Source: Chlamydiota bacterium
GTDB lineage: Bacteria > Auribacterota > JACPWU01
Assembly: GCA_016178055.1 (NCBI GenBank)
Contig: JACOUC010000077.1
Coordinates: forward strand, 1 to 37,585
Length of the DNA: 37,585 nucleotides
Reading direction: 5' to 3'
In this document: positions 23,034 to 32,279 of the stretch, piece by piece
Numbering within the stretch: the stretch's first letter is position 1
Layout: every line of letters starts with the position of its first letter
Notes under the pieces: model-generated
Seen by the model: only the letters and a program-made list of their open reading frames with translations
What the model was told of the DNA's origin: nothing
Database searches by the model: none
Made by a program: the position numbers and the translations under genes

Positions 23034-23717
23034 TTAATCTACAAATCTATATTTTAAAAGTGTCCACAAAGCTACAAAACCATCTTTCCAAGTAATTTTT
23101 TTACCTTCCTCGTATCCTCGTCCCGCATAAGAAATAGGAACCTCAAAAATCCGAATCTTTTTCCTCAATAATTTTGCCGTTATTTCAGGCTCCAATTCAA
23201 ATCCTTTGGATCTTAACGAAATATTTTTTAAAAGATTCGTTTCAATAAGTTTGTAACATGTTTCCATATCTGAAAGGGTTGTATTGTAAAGCATATCTGT
23301 AACAAAGCTTAAAAATTTATTTCCTAGAAATCGTGAGCAAAACATGTTTTTGCAAACACCTTTGAATCGAGATCCATAAACAACCTGCGCATGAAATCGC
23401 CTAACAGGTTCAAGCATTTTGTGATATTCCTGGGGATCATATTCTAAATCGGCGTCTTGAATAATAATATAATCACCCGACACCCCTCTTAAGGCCGTCC
23501 GAATGGCAGCCCCTTTCCCTAAATTACGTTCATGATGAAAAACAATAAGGTGAGCATACTCTTTCTGTAACTCTTCAATAATTTTGGGCGTCCCATCTGT
23601 AGAGGCATCATTCACAAGAATAATCTCTTTATCTAAATCTACAGAAAGAACCCTCTCTACAATTTTTCTGAGAGTCGTCGCCTCATTATAAATAGGAATC
23701 AAAACGGATAATTTCAT
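23034..23717 (-). CDS. DPM1-like family 2 glycosyltransferase (polyprenyl-phosphate sugar synthase)
   Basis: This 227-residue GT-A enzyme begins MKLSVLIPIYNEATTL and contains VNDASTDGT, NLGKGAAIRTAL, the metal-binding QDADLEYDP (Asp88, Asp90) and VVYGSRF. This is the pattern of dolichol/undecaprenyl-phosphate mannosyl- or glucosyltransferases. It lacks C-terminal membrane helices, so it is the short soluble form. It would load a nucleotide sugar onto polyprenyl phosphate at the cytoplasmic face, producing the donor that GT-C enzymes such as those at 15269, 18651 and 34764 use outside. It converges with the DUF4143 gene, 34 bases away. Confidence 0.88.
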   Translation of the reverse strand: MKLSVLIPIYNEATTLRKIVERVLSVDLDKEIILVNDASTDGTPKIIEELQKEYAHLIVFHHERNLGKGAAIRTALRGVSGDYIIIQDADLEYDPQEYHKMLEPVRRFHAQVVYGSRFKGVCKNMFCSRFLGNKFLSFVTDMLYNTTLSDMETCYKLIETNLLKNISLRSKGFELEPEITAKLLRKKIRIFEVPISYAGRGYEEGKKITWKDGFVALWTLLKYRFVD

Positions 23718-23788
23718 ACTTTATATTTAGAATAGAGAGTAATTTCTAGCCCAAACCCGTTTTCACCAAATCCACCTATAAAAAGTTA

Positions 23789-24475
23789 TCAGACCCTTAA
23801 CCCCCCAACATTCTCACTCTGCACCCATTGAACAGCACTACGAACCAATGCAGTTGCATTTTCTAAATCTAACTTTTCCTTAATTTTTTCACGATAAGTT
23901 TCGATGGTCTTCACACTCAAATGAAGCTCTTTGGCTACTTGACGCGTTCCATACCCTTTCCCGATTAATTGAAATACCTCTAGCTCCCGATCACTCAAAC
24001 GATCCATATCAGAATGATTCTCTAAGGTCGGGTGATTCACTAATTTTTCAATGATTTTAGAGGCTAAGACCTCACTCACATAAACTTGGCCTTCAAGAAC
24101 CCGACGGATTGCAACCAGTACCTTTTCAGTTGCCTCTTGTTTCATGATATAGCCTTTGGCACCCGCACGTAAAACCCGTTCAGCATAAATAGACTCGTCA
24201 TACATTGAAAGAACAAGAATGGGTAAATGAGGACACCGAACCTTCAAGTTCTTAATGAGATCAAGACCATTCATTCCTTTAAGAGAAATATCTACCACAG
24301 CAACATCGGGCTTTAACTTTTCTATGTTTTCTAAGGCCTGACAAGCATCCTCGGCATTTCCACAAGGGACAAGATCTGATTCTTGATTGATCAATTGAAT
24401 GAGCCCTTGTCTCACAATCGGGTGATCATCCACGATAAATATTCTAGCCTTAGGCTGATTTTTTTTTGCTTTCAT
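23789..24475 (-). CDS. NarL/FixJ-type response regulator
   Basis: The receiver domain (about 10-125) has the acidic pair in IVDDHPIVRQG, the phospho-acceptor Asp62 (VVDIS), the Thr/Ser-position LSMYD and Lys in GAKGYIMK. The C-terminal LuxR-type helix-turn-helix reads LSDRELEVFQLIGKG, VAKELHLSVKTIETYR. I chose the ATG at 24475, which shares its A with the TGA of the kinase gene (TGATG), indicating coupling; a TTG one codon earlier is less likely. It should control transcription in response to the adjacent kinase, possibly of the glycan genes around it. Confidence 0.92.
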   Translation of the reverse strand: MKAKKNQPKARIFIVDDHPIVRQGLIQLINQESDLVPCGNAEDACQALENIEKLKPDVAVVDISLKGMNGLDLIKNLKVRCPHLPILVLSMYDESIYAERVLRAGAKGYIMKQEATEKVLVAIRRVLEGQVYVSEVLASKIIEKLVNHPTLENHSDMDRLSDRELEVFQLIGKGYGTRQVAKELHLSVKTIETYREKIKEKLDLENATALVRSAVQWVQSENVGGLRV

Positions 24476-25707
24476 CAATCTTTCTTAAACCCTTTCAAGC
24501 TTTTAGAACGTATTGAACGAATGAGACAGCTTACCACTGTTCCTTCTCTTTTACCTTTTTGAATATTGAGCGAGGCATTGATCAATTCAGCTCGATAATT
24601 CATAATCCGAAGCCCCATCCCTTGGCCCCTTCTTATTTTCTCTGGGATCCCCCGGCCATCATCTTTAATCTCCATCAATATTCCACTTTTAACAGCAATC
24701 AACCGAATCGAAATTTTTTTGGGCTTCCCGTGCCGAACCGCATTATTCACCGCCTCCTGAGCAATTCGATAAAGATGAGTCGCAATGATATGATTATGAA
24801 TTAAAATAGGCTGATCACTATCAAAATCACATACGATGTTAAAAACTTTTTTCACATGATTCGCTAGGTCTCTAAGCTGAACCATAAAATCATTTGAATC
24901 TAATTCAACAGGACAAAGCCCTCGGGCCAAACCCCGAGTCTGAGAAATGGCGTCATTGACAAGTTCCACAATTTTAGCTGCGTGAGAAGCCTCTGACAAA
25001 GACCATTTTTTAAGCTTTTGGGCTAAAACTTTACCCATAAAAGCAATCCCCGTCAAATGCTGCGATAAACCATCATGCAAATCCTGACCAATCCGGCGCT
25101 GCTCCATCCCGCTAATCTCTAAAATTTCCTTTCCTAATCTCTTACGCTCTTCCACGACACGTTTAAGCTCTTGATTGATCCTTTTCAATTCGATCGTCCG
25201 CTCTTCGACCCGTTTTTCGAGTTGATTATGGGCTTTTCGAAGAGCATCCTCTGTTTTTTTAAGTTGGGTAATATCATTATTAATCTCTAAAAATGCAACG
25301 GGACGTCCCTGATGATCTCGTTGTAACGTCCAACGGCTTCCTACCGTAATTTTGGTTCCGTCACGTTTATGATGAACAAGTTCCCCTTCCCAATATCCAC
25401 GGCGAAGGCAGATGCTAATGGCTTCATTCTTTGATTTTGGGAAAATAGTTTTTAAAAAAGTATGTACATATTTTCCCAAGGCCTCTTCCTTAGACCATCC
25501 GTAAAGGCGTTCGGCCCCTTGATTCCAATACGTAATTTGATCCCTGAGATCGCGAATCATAATGGTATCATTGGCAAAATCAATCATTTGAACATGTCGT
25601 CGAAGCGTTTCTTCCACTTCCTTACGTTTGTCAAATTCCTTTTGAATGGCCTCTCGCACATCTCTAGGAATATCTTTTCTAATCAAATACTGTTCTAAGG
25701 AATCCAT
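24475..25707 (-). CDS. Cytoplasmic PAS-domain sensor histidine kinase (HisKA_3, NarX type)
   Basis: A short N-terminal helix and one PAS/PAC domain (about 35-150; DTIMIRDLRDQITYWNQGAE ... FLEINNDITQLKK) are followed by a coiled coil (150-200), the HisKA_3 dimerisation helix RRIGQDLHDGLSQHL with phospho-acceptor His211, and a HATPase_c domain (AQEAVNNAVRHGKPK; DDGRGIPE; GQGMGLRIMNYRAE). There is no transmembrane segment, so it senses a cytoplasmic signal. It overlaps the response-regulator gene by one base and starts 3 bases after the SDR gene, placing the system within the glycan operon. Confidence 0.92.
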   Translation of the reverse strand: MDSLEQYLIRKDIPRDVREAIQKEFDKRKEVEETLRRHVQMIDFANDTIMIRDLRDQITYWNQGAERLYGWSKEEALGKYVHTFLKTIFPKSKNEAISICLRRGYWEGELVHHKRDGTKITVGSRWTLQRDHQGRPVAFLEINNDITQLKKTEDALRKAHNQLEKRVEERTIELKRINQELKRVVEERKRLGKEILEISGMEQRRIGQDLHDGLSQHLTGIAFMGKVLAQKLKKWSLSEASHAAKIVELVNDAISQTRGLARGLCPVELDSNDFMVQLRDLANHVKKVFNIVCDFDSDQPILIHNHIIATHLYRIAQEAVNNAVRHGKPKKISIRLIAVKSGILMEIKDDGRGIPEKIRRGQGMGLRIMNYRAELINASLNIQKGKREGTVVSCLIRSIRSKSLKGFKKD

Positions 25708-25710
25708 ATT

Positions 25711-26697
25711 TTAGGAAATAAACCCCTTTTCTTTATACCATTGTGCTGTCTGGGTCAGCCCCTCTATCAGATCAACCTTAGGCTGGTAACCCAATTCTTT
25801 TCTCGCCTTCTCAATATTAAAAGCCCGATTTTGACGAAACCAGTCTACCCTGCGACGAAAAATGGGTGGATCCATTCTAAAAGGTTTGTACAAAATCTCG
25901 CAAGCCAAAGCGATTGTCCAAAGAGGCCAAAACGGGAGATGCTTGATTTGAAGATCCACCTTAAGCACTTGTGCGATCGATTTAACTAATTCATTCAAAG
26001 AATAGTGTTTTTCATCTCCGATAAGATAAACCTCGCCGCTCCCTTTATCGGAAGCTTGAGCCGCTTCAAACGCATCAACCAAATTATCAATATAAAGGGG
26101 ATGATAATGGGCTTGGCCACTTCCAAACATCAGAAAACGTCCCCGGGCAACCCTTTTAAAGAGCATGAGAAACCGTTCTGGATCCCCTGGGCCATAAATA
26201 GCTGTAGGCCGAAGAGTTAAAATTCTAAGACCTTTCCCTAAAAATTCCTGAATAACCTTTTCCCCTTCATATTTTGTATATTGATAATAATCTGCAGGAG
26301 CAATCGAAGAGTCTTCTCGAGCAACACCGCTTTTGACATTGCCATGGACACCACAAGTGCTGCAATTAATAAATTTTTTAACCCCATGTTTTAAAGCGGA
26401 CCGAAGAAGATATTTTGTTCCTTCAACATTCACATCCCAATAATTTTTTTTCGGAAGATTTACTTTCCTGAACATCGCCGCCACATGATGCACCACCTCA
26501 CAACCCCTTGTCACCTCATCCACAAGCCGCTCATCTGCGACACTTCCTAAATGAATTTTAGCTCCCATTTTAACCAGTTCATCGTAAAAAAGTCCCTTTT
26601 GATTATCAAGAACCACGACTTCATTTCCTTTTTGAAGCAGTCTACGCGTTAAGTGGCTCCCCGTAAAACCTGTGCCACCTGTCACTAAAATTTTCAT
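25711..26697 (-). CDS. Extended SDR: NAD-dependent sugar epimerase/dehydratase-like
   Basis: This 328-residue Rossmann protein has the nucleotide-binding GGTGFTGSHL (7-16), the NCSTCGVHG serine/threonine strand and catalytic Tyr138-x3-Lys142 (YQYTK). LRPTAIYGPGD and the C-terminal LGYQPKVDLIEGLTQTAQWY complete the extended SDR profile. The sequence resembles NDP-sugar epimerases and 3-beta-HSD/HpnA-like members; the substrate cannot be read from it. It lies 3 bases upstream of the kinase gene and 48 bases after the flippase-like gene. Confidence 0.85.
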   Translation of the reverse strand: MKILVTGGTGFTGSHLTRRLLQKGNEVVVLDNQKGLFYDELVKMGAKIHLGSVADERLVDEVTRGCEVVHHVAAMFRKVNLPKKNYWDVNVEGTKYLLRSALKHGVKKFINCSTCGVHGNVKSGVAREDSSIAPADYYQYTKYEGEKVIQEFLGKGLRILTLRPTAIYGPGDPERFLMLFKRVARGRFLMFGSGQAHYHPLYIDNLVDAFEAAQASDKGSGEVYLIGDEKHYSLNELVKSIAQVLKVDLQIKHLPFWPLWTIALACEILYKPFRMDPPIFRRRVDWFRQNRAFNIEKARKELGYQPKVDLIEGLTQTAQWYKEKGFIS

Positions 26698-26745
26698 ATC
26701 TCCATCTCCTCACAATTCATAAAAATGATATTGCGTTAAAAACCA

Positions 26746-27705
26746 TCAGGTTGCCGATTGATTAACCATTTCCCGTACGGGATTCTTTACGGAATGATAA
26801 AGAAGTCCACCAGGTAAAAGACACAATGTATTCACCACCCGCCCTACCAATCCCAGTAAAAAAGCATCCGTTTTACTAATCCCGACTAATGGGAGAAGAA
26901 ATAAATATAACGCCTCCAGAATTCCAACAGCATCAACAGAAATGGGAATACGGGCGACGGTGAAAATAATCGGAATCACCATCAAATAAGAAAAAAAACT
27001 TCCTGGGAGTTCAAAGGCCCTTGCCAAGCAAAAATTGCCAACGACAGGCATAAATTGTTCTATAAAAGAGAGTGCAAAAAAAAGGCCCATGGCCCTCTTA
27101 TGATTTTGAAACTGATGATAAGCCAAAATCACACGTGCTATTTTTTTTGAAAAATGACCCTTTGCTTTTATCAATCTTTGAATCGGAAGAATCTTGAAAG
27201 AGAGAAAAAAAGCCAAGGCCCCCACTAGAAAAAGCGCTAAGGCAATCATAAAATACCGCCAGTGCTGAAGGGTAGCGGTCCATACTAAACCGAGAACAGA
27301 AAGTAAAACCAATAAAAATAGGGCCATCATCGCAAGAATTTTTTCAACCACAATAGAAGCAGCAACTTTCTCTCTTGCTCCACCTCCAACCGAAAGACTG
27401 CCCAAGCGAACAACATCGGAACCCAGGCTGGTTGGAAGCACCAGACCATAAAAAGAACCGACCAGATAGGCCCGAATGACTTCCCACAAGGAGACAAAAA
27501 TTCCTTGAGCCTTTAAAAGGAGATTCCATTTAAAGGCCATGAGAAAACGATCGAAGAATACGACAAAAATGGAAGTTAAGATCCAGGAAGTATGGGCTTT
27601 AGAAAGTGCAGAAAAAAATTCGTCAAAATCAATCAAGGTCAGCAAGTAAACAATCGATGCGAGTCCCAAACCCCATCGGAATATAAGAGATTTTTTCGAA
27701 GACAT
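26746..27705 (-). CDS. Lysylphosphatidylglycerol synthetase-TM / UPF0104 flippase-like membrane protein
   Basis: This 319-residue protein has about eight hydrophobic helices and the hallmarks of the UPF0104/LPG_synthase_TM family: an ILTSIFVVFFDRFLMAFKW helix, YLVGSFYGLVLPTSLGSD, and a GILEALYLFLLP segment near the C-terminus. It has no aminoacyl-transfer domain. Relatives in glycan loci are thought to move lipid-linked intermediates or lipids. Its place between a GT4 gene and an epimerase gene supports a role in export of a lipid-linked glycan (inference). Confidence 0.8.
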   Translation of the reverse strand: MSSKKSLIFRWGLGLASIVYLLTLIDFDEFFSALSKAHTSWILTSIFVVFFDRFLMAFKWNLLLKAQGIFVSLWEVIRAYLVGSFYGLVLPTSLGSDVVRLGSLSVGGGAREKVAASIVVEKILAMMALFLLVLLSVLGLVWTATLQHWRYFMIALALFLVGALAFFLSFKILPIQRLIKAKGHFSKKIARVILAYHQFQNHKRAMGLFFALSFIEQFMPVVGNFCLARAFELPGSFFSYLMVIPIIFTVARIPISVDAVGILEALYLFLLPLVGISKTDAFLLGLVGRVVNTLCLLPGGLLYHSVKNPVREMVNQSAT

Positions 27706-27737
27706 GGGGTACAGCGTATAGTTTTAGAAGTAATATT

Positions 27738-28901
27738 TCAAGATTGAAATTTTGCCTCTAGCTCACCATATAAATCATTTAATTTCTTTTGAAAGGCCTT
27801 ATAACTATACTTCTCATCCACCCTGCTCTTTCCTGCAACACCCAGTTGCTCTCTCAAAGAAGAATCACGAATCAAACGGAGCATCCCTTTCGAAAAAGCA
27901 TCAAGAGAAGGAGAAGCCAGTTCAGCAATTTCACGATCTAGAACCTGCGTATGCGTTTCTAAATCGGTTGCCAGAGTAGGTTTTCCACTGGCTAAATAAG
28001 AATAGAGTTTCATGGGTGTATTACGACCCTTCAGGCGAGGAGAAACTAAAATATCGGCCTGGGCAAGATAATCTCCTAGGCACTCAACGGGTTTAGGACC
28101 TAAAAAATGGACTTTCTCCTGAATATGAAGATGCAGGGCTACTTTCCGATATTTTAGAATATCGGCATCTTCTCCCCCAACCACCACAAGATCCACATCC
28201 CGGGTCTCTTTCAGAACCAAAGCGAAAGATTCTAAAAGAAGATCAATCCCTTGATAGAATTCAAGATTTCCGACATACATTAAAATAGGGCCCGAGGCTT
28301 TAAATTCTTCTTTTAACAAGCATGAATCGGGCGATATTTTCTCTTTCAACAAAGGCATATCCTGAAGGACAATGACTTTCTGGGGATGATCTTTTTGGAT
28401 ACTGGCGGATAAGGCTTCGCAGACCACAGCCACTGCAAGCGCATTTTTTACCACGATTTTTTCAAAGAAATTCAGAATAAATGAACATAAAGTTAGAACA
28501 CGATAACGTTCAACCAACTGTTGAGGAAGCGACGAATCCACATCGTAGACATAGGGAATTTTAAAAAACCACTTAAGCATTAGCGCAATAAAAACAGATT
28601 CCTCTACAGCATGAACCAACGCATAACGCTTTTGAGACGCCAATTTTATTGATTTAAGAAATAGGAGCCCATCACATAAAATTTTCTTCCATGAAAAACC
28701 TGGCCTAATATTATGAATCAAGGGAAGAGATCTAATCCGATGAATACAAACACCGGGATATTGCATGTCACGTCCCTCATGATAGGTCAGTAAATCAATC
28801 TCATCCCCTCGATCCGACAGCACCTTTAAAAGCATATGGACCGCAATCGGAGTTCCACGGTCTTGATAAAAAGGGTGGGGCGCTAGCATTAAAACCTTCA
28901 T
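27738..28901 (-). CDS. Glycosyltransferase family 4
   Basis: This is a 387-residue GT-B protein. The N-terminal domain starts VLMLAPHPFYQDRGTPIAVH, and the C-terminal Rossmann domain has LMYVGNLEFYQGIDLLLESF and VHFLGPKP. The usual E-x7-E motif is replaced by NTPMKLYSYLASGKP, a variant seen in many exopolysaccharide GT4 enzymes. It probably adds a sugar to a lipid-linked acceptor on the cytoplasmic side. The gene overlaps the upstream methyltransferase gene by ATGA (4 bases). The plus-strand GT4 at 30969 has the same type of N-terminus and altered motif. Confidence 0.87.
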   Translation of the reverse strand: MKVLMLAPHPFYQDRGTPIAVHMLLKVLSDRGDEIDLLTYHEGRDMQYPGVCIHRIRSLPLIHNIRPGFSWKKILCDGLLFLKSIKLASQKRYALVHAVEESVFIALMLKWFFKIPYVYDVDSSLPQQLVERYRVLTLCSFILNFFEKIVVKNALAVAVVCEALSASIQKDHPQKVIVLQDMPLLKEKISPDSCLLKEEFKASGPILMYVGNLEFYQGIDLLLESFALVLKETRDVDLVVVGGEDADILKYRKVALHLHIQEKVHFLGPKPVECLGDYLAQADILVSPRLKGRNTPMKLYSYLASGKPTLATDLETHTQVLDREIAELASPSLDAFSKGMLRLIRDSSLREQLGVAGKSRVDEKYSYKAFQKKLNDLYGELEAKFQS

Positions 28902-29641
28902 GAATTCACACTTTCCCTCACGAGTTTTAAGATAACCGGAGATCCCAAAAGAGACGTGAGACCCAGTTTTCGAAATATTTTTTCTGTCATTGATGAAACC
29001 TTAGGACTTTTTAAAACGCGATGAAGAACCATGGGAAGAAAAAATTCAGGGAATCGACTTTCGGGGATAAAACCATGCAATTTAAAAATCTCCAATAATT
29101 CTTTTTCATGAAAAGAGGTGTAACCCCGGGTATTTCCCTCTAAACGTTTCTTGAAATTAAAAAAAAGAGGGGTCATTGAATTAACACTTTTAACCGTGGG
29201 ATAATCGATCAAAACCATTTTTTGGCTCACCCGAGTTATTTCTCCCAAAAAACGTTTCCATTCCCCCACATGAGGTAAAAGCCTAAAGCTGACCACCCCA
29301 TCAAAAGATTGATTCTGATAGGGAAGATTTAAAATATCTCCTACTTTAAATTGGCATTGACCTTTTCGAAGAAAGGGTTTGATTCTATTTCTACAAACCT
29401 CGTCACTTCCCAGCACAGTCACATCAAACCCCTGACGAATGAGCCCCGGAGTTAATTGCCCATGTCCACCCCCCACATCCAAAATCCTTCGGCCCTGAAA
29501 CCCTGAAAGCATTCGAAGCGTTGCTTCTTCCTGAATTTGAAGAAACCACTTTCCAATCTCTCCCTCAAAACGCCGAGCGTAGTCATCTGAAGACGTTTCG
29601 ATATCTGCTGTTTCTGAAAGAGAAGCCCTGTTGAAGTTCAT
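28898..29641 (-). CDS. Class I SAM-dependent methyltransferase
   Basis: This 247-residue protein has the SAM-binding motif I ILDVGGGHGQLTPGL and post-I TVLGSD. Motif II/III regions are GDILNLPYQNQSFDGVVS and FRLLPHVGEW, the pattern of small-molecule or lipid/glycan methyltransferases. It sits between two GT4 genes, with a 1-base gap upstream and a 4-base overlap downstream, so a glycan or lipid-linked sugar is the likely substrate (inference). Confidence 0.82.
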   Translation of the reverse strand: MNFNRASLSETADIETSSDDYARRFEGEIGKWFLQIQEEATLRMLSGFQGRRILDVGGGHGQLTPGLIRQGFDVTVLGSDEVCRNRIKPFLRKGQCQFKVGDILNLPYQNQSFDGVVSFRLLPHVGEWKRFLGEITRVSQKMVLIDYPTVKSVNSMTPLFFNFKKRLEGNTRGYTSFHEKELLEIFKLHGFIPESRFPEFFLPMVLHRVLKSPKVSSMTEKIFRKLGLTSLLGSPVILKLVRESVNS

Positions 29642-29642
29642 T

Positions 29643-30776
29643 TCACTTTACTTGAGGTAACTTATTTTTCACTCCTGCCATTTTTTCAAAAAGGGCAAGG
29701 GTTAAACGTGCTGTTTTTTCCCATCTAAAATCGGCGGCTCGTTTCAATCCCGCTTGAATCAAATTCTGACGCAAGGTTGAGTCGATCAAAACTTTCTCAA
29801 TGGCCAAAGCGATTTCTTGAGGATTTTTAGGATTAATCAAAAAAGCCGCGTCACCAGCCACCTCTGGAGAACAACCTGTCCTCGTCGTAATCACTGGGCA
29901 GCCACAGGCCATGGCCTCTAGAATGGGAATTCCAAACCCTTCGTAAAGCGATGGAAAGACAAAGGCCTGGGCCCTATTATAAAAAGACGGGAGGTCTTCG
30001 TCTGGAATATAGCCGGGTAAAATCACTCGGCTCTCAAGATTTAATTTCTTAATCAAGGCCAAATCGTCCTTAAATTTCCAGCGCTGAAACCCAACGGCCA
30101 CCAAATAATGATCTGGAAATTTCGATTGAACTTGCTGGAAGGAACGAAGTAAATTTCCAAAATTTTTAACAGGGAAAAGTCCTCCGACAAAAAGAATAAA
30201 TTTTTGAGGTAAATGATACTTCTGACGAACCCTCTCAACCTCACTGGAGGGAAGAACCCTAAAACGTAAATCATAGGCCTCAGGAATCACATGAACCTTT
30301 TCTGATTTAATCTTTAAATATCTTTCCATCTCTTTAGCCCCTTTATACGTCATAGAGACAATGGCATCCGTTGAACGGCAAAAGAGAGGCATCATCAGAC
30401 GTGTATACCAACGATCCCAGCAAGGATAAGCCTCGGGAACTGCAAACTGTTCTAAACCATGAAGGGGAAACACCGTTTTCTGAGCAGCAAAAAGAGGGAT
30501 GGAAAGTTTGGGGTTGAAAATAATATCCACGTTCTCTTTACGCGCAATCCTAGGAACAGCTACTTGATCCCACAAAAATTTTGAAGGAGCCTTGACCACT
30601 CTTTCTCGAACATTTGAATATTGATGATAAGAACCTAAGGGGTCTTCGTCTTTATAGAGAAAAAAGTACTCATTGACTTGATCAAGTCTAAGAAGGTTTT
30701 TGAGAAGATTAACCGTATAAACTTTAATCCCCCCAACCTCTTTTAGATGACGAAGCATCACAGCAATTTTAATCAT
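29643..30776 (-). CDS. Glycosyltransferase family 4 (canonical E-x7-E)
   Basis: This 377-residue GT-B enzyme has an N-terminal domain beginning IKIAVMLRHLKEVGGIKVYT and a donor domain with ILFVGGLFPVKNFGNLLRSF and FPSLYEGFGIPILEAMACG, which contains the complete E-x7-E donor-binding motif. TRTGCSPEVAGDAAFLINP follows, as in mannosyltransferase-like GT4 enzymes. It is the first gene of the minus-strand run that continues to the flippase-like gene, and divergent from the plus-strand GT4 with 192 bases between. Confidence 0.9.
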   Translation of the reverse strand: MIKIAVMLRHLKEVGGIKVYTVNLLKNLLRLDQVNEYFFLYKDEDPLGSYHQYSNVRERVVKAPSKFLWDQVAVPRIARKENVDIIFNPKLSIPLFAAQKTVFPLHGLEQFAVPEAYPCWDRWYTRLMMPLFCRSTDAIVSMTYKGAKEMERYLKIKSEKVHVIPEAYDLRFRVLPSSEVERVRQKYHLPQKFILFVGGLFPVKNFGNLLRSFQQVQSKFPDHYLVAVGFQRWKFKDDLALIKKLNLESRVILPGYIPDEDLPSFYNRAQAFVFPSLYEGFGIPILEAMACGCPVITTRTGCSPEVAGDAAFLINPKNPQEIALAIEKVLIDSTLRQNLIQAGLKRAADFRWEKTARLTLALFEKMAGVKNKLPQVK

Positions 30777-30968
30777 TTAAGGGTCCTTTGTCCTTTGGGC
30801 AGCGATCATACCTTACATCTTGTCAAAGCACCATCAGGCCAGATCATTGATTTTTGAATCAGGGAATCCCTGATAGGTAAAATTACTTTTAATGTATACA
30901 GTAATTATCCTAGCAAATAAAAAGGAAATCCCTTACAATTCCCGCCGAATGTTATTCAATAAAAACTG
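30777..30968. promoter_or_regulatory. Divergent promoter region between two GT4 genes, with a palindrome
   Basis: This is the only wide divergent intergenic region of the glycan locus. ATCAGGG-AAT-CCCTGAT (30858-30874) is a perfect 7-bp inverted repeat with a 3-nt loop, suitable as an operator between the two genes. A TATGAT (minus strand, in GGTATGATC) lies ahead of the minus-strand gene, with a TTGACA too close to it to be a standard pair. I see no clear promoter for the plus-strand gene. Confidence 0.45.
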
Positions 30969-32279
30969 ATGATCAATTGTATGAATCTTAAAATTTTAAT
31001 GATTGCCCCAACTCCCTTTTTTGCAGATCGGGGTTGCCATGTCAGAATCTACGAAGAGATCAAGGCTCTTCAGTCCCTTGGGGCTAAAATCACCCTTTGC
31101 ACCTATTCTCTCGGACGCGATATTAAAGGATTGGACATTCGCAGAAGCTCGAAAATCCCATGGTATCATAAACTTGAGGCTGGACCTTCCTGGCATAAAT
31201 TTTATCTGGATCTTTTCCTCTATTGGAAGGCAAAAAAAATCCTTAAGAAAGAACACCATGACCTCATTCATGCCCATCTCCATGAAGGTGTTTTAATTGC
31301 CAATCGACTCAAGAAAAAATTTGGGATTCCTGTTGTTGGAGATTTTCAAGGGAGCCTCACTGATGAAATTAAAAGTCATGGTTTTACGAAAAACCCATTC
31401 CTTCTAAAATCTTTCTCATTCTCAGAACAAAGGATTAATCAAATGCCTGATTTTTCCATCCTGAGTTCTTTTCAACTCCAAGAAAAATTTCAACAAGAAT
31501 CTAAAATTCAATCTAAAATTTTTTCAGGCCAAACCTCTGTGATCTCGGATGCCCTACCCCCTTCCCCGGCTTCACCTTCACCTTTTTTTCTCTGTAAACT
31601 CAAGGAAAAGCTAGGTATTCCAAAGAATGCCCAGGTCATCACCTATTTAGGGCTCCTGAATACCTACCAGGGGATCGATCTTTTAATGGAAATGATGCCC
31701 AAAATAATTCAAAAAATTGAAAAAGTTCATTTCCTCATCATGGGTTATCCAAATGAAAAGAAATATGAAAAAATATGTTACGAAAAAAACCTGCAAAATC
31801 ATGTGACCTGGACAGGAAGAATTTCTTATGAAGAAATTACCCATTACTTGGCTTTGGGCGACATCGCGATTAGCCCTAAGATCTCTCAAACCGAAGGAAA
31901 TGGAAAATTGATGAATTACATGGCTATGGGTCTTCCGACTGTGGTTTTTGATACCGGGGTCAACCGCGAGATTCTGGGAGAATTGGGGGTTTATGCGGCC
32001 TTTCCTGATTCGGATGATTTTTGTAACAAGGTGGTCGACCTTCTTAAAGATTCCCCTCGACGAGAAAAACTCCGTCCCCTCCTCAAAGAACGTGCGAACA
32101 CACAATTTTTATGGAATGAACGTGGAAATCAAATCATTCAAATCTATCGACGAGTTTTAGCTTCTCAAGCCCCTCTCAAATTATTCTTCCCAAGTCTCTT
32201 TCATCAAATAGTAAAGATACTCATTGGATACTTCATCCTGGACTATTTTGAAGTGATTCCTAATATCTTTTATCCCTAA
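30969..32279 (+). CDS. Glycosyltransferase family 4 (variant donor motif)
   Basis: This 436-residue GT-B protein begins near KILMIAPTPFFADRGCHVRI, similar in design to the start of the GT4 at 27738-28901. Its donor domain has ITYLGLLNTYQGIDLLMEMM, VTWTGRISYEE and ISPKISQTEGNGKLMNYMAMG in place of the E-x7-E motif. There is an extended C-terminal helix and hydrophobic tail (about 405-436). It is the only plus-strand gene in the right-hand glycan region. No Shine-Dalgarno sequence is visible; an ATG 4 codons later is an alternative. It ends overlapping the convergent methyltransferase gene by 4 bases. Confidence 0.85.
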   Translation: MINCMNLKILMIAPTPFFADRGCHVRIYEEIKALQSLGAKITLCTYSLGRDIKGLDIRRSSKIPWYHKLEAGPSWHKFYLDLFLYWKAKKILKKEHHDLIHAHLHEGVLIANRLKKKFGIPVVGDFQGSLTDEIKSHGFTKNPFLLKSFSFSEQRINQMPDFSILSSFQLQEKFQQESKIQSKIFSGQTSVISDALPPSPASPSPFFLCKLKEKLGIPKNAQVITYLGLLNTYQGIDLLMEMMPKIIQKIEKVHFLIMGYPNEKKYEKICYEKNLQNHVTWTGRISYEEITHYLALGDIAISPKISQTEGNGKLMNYMAMGLPTVVFDTGVNREILGELGVYAAFPDSDDFCNKVVDLLKDSPRREKLRPLLKERANTQFLWNERGNQIIQIYRRVLASQAPLKLFFPSLFHQIVKILIGYFILDYFEVIPNIFYP

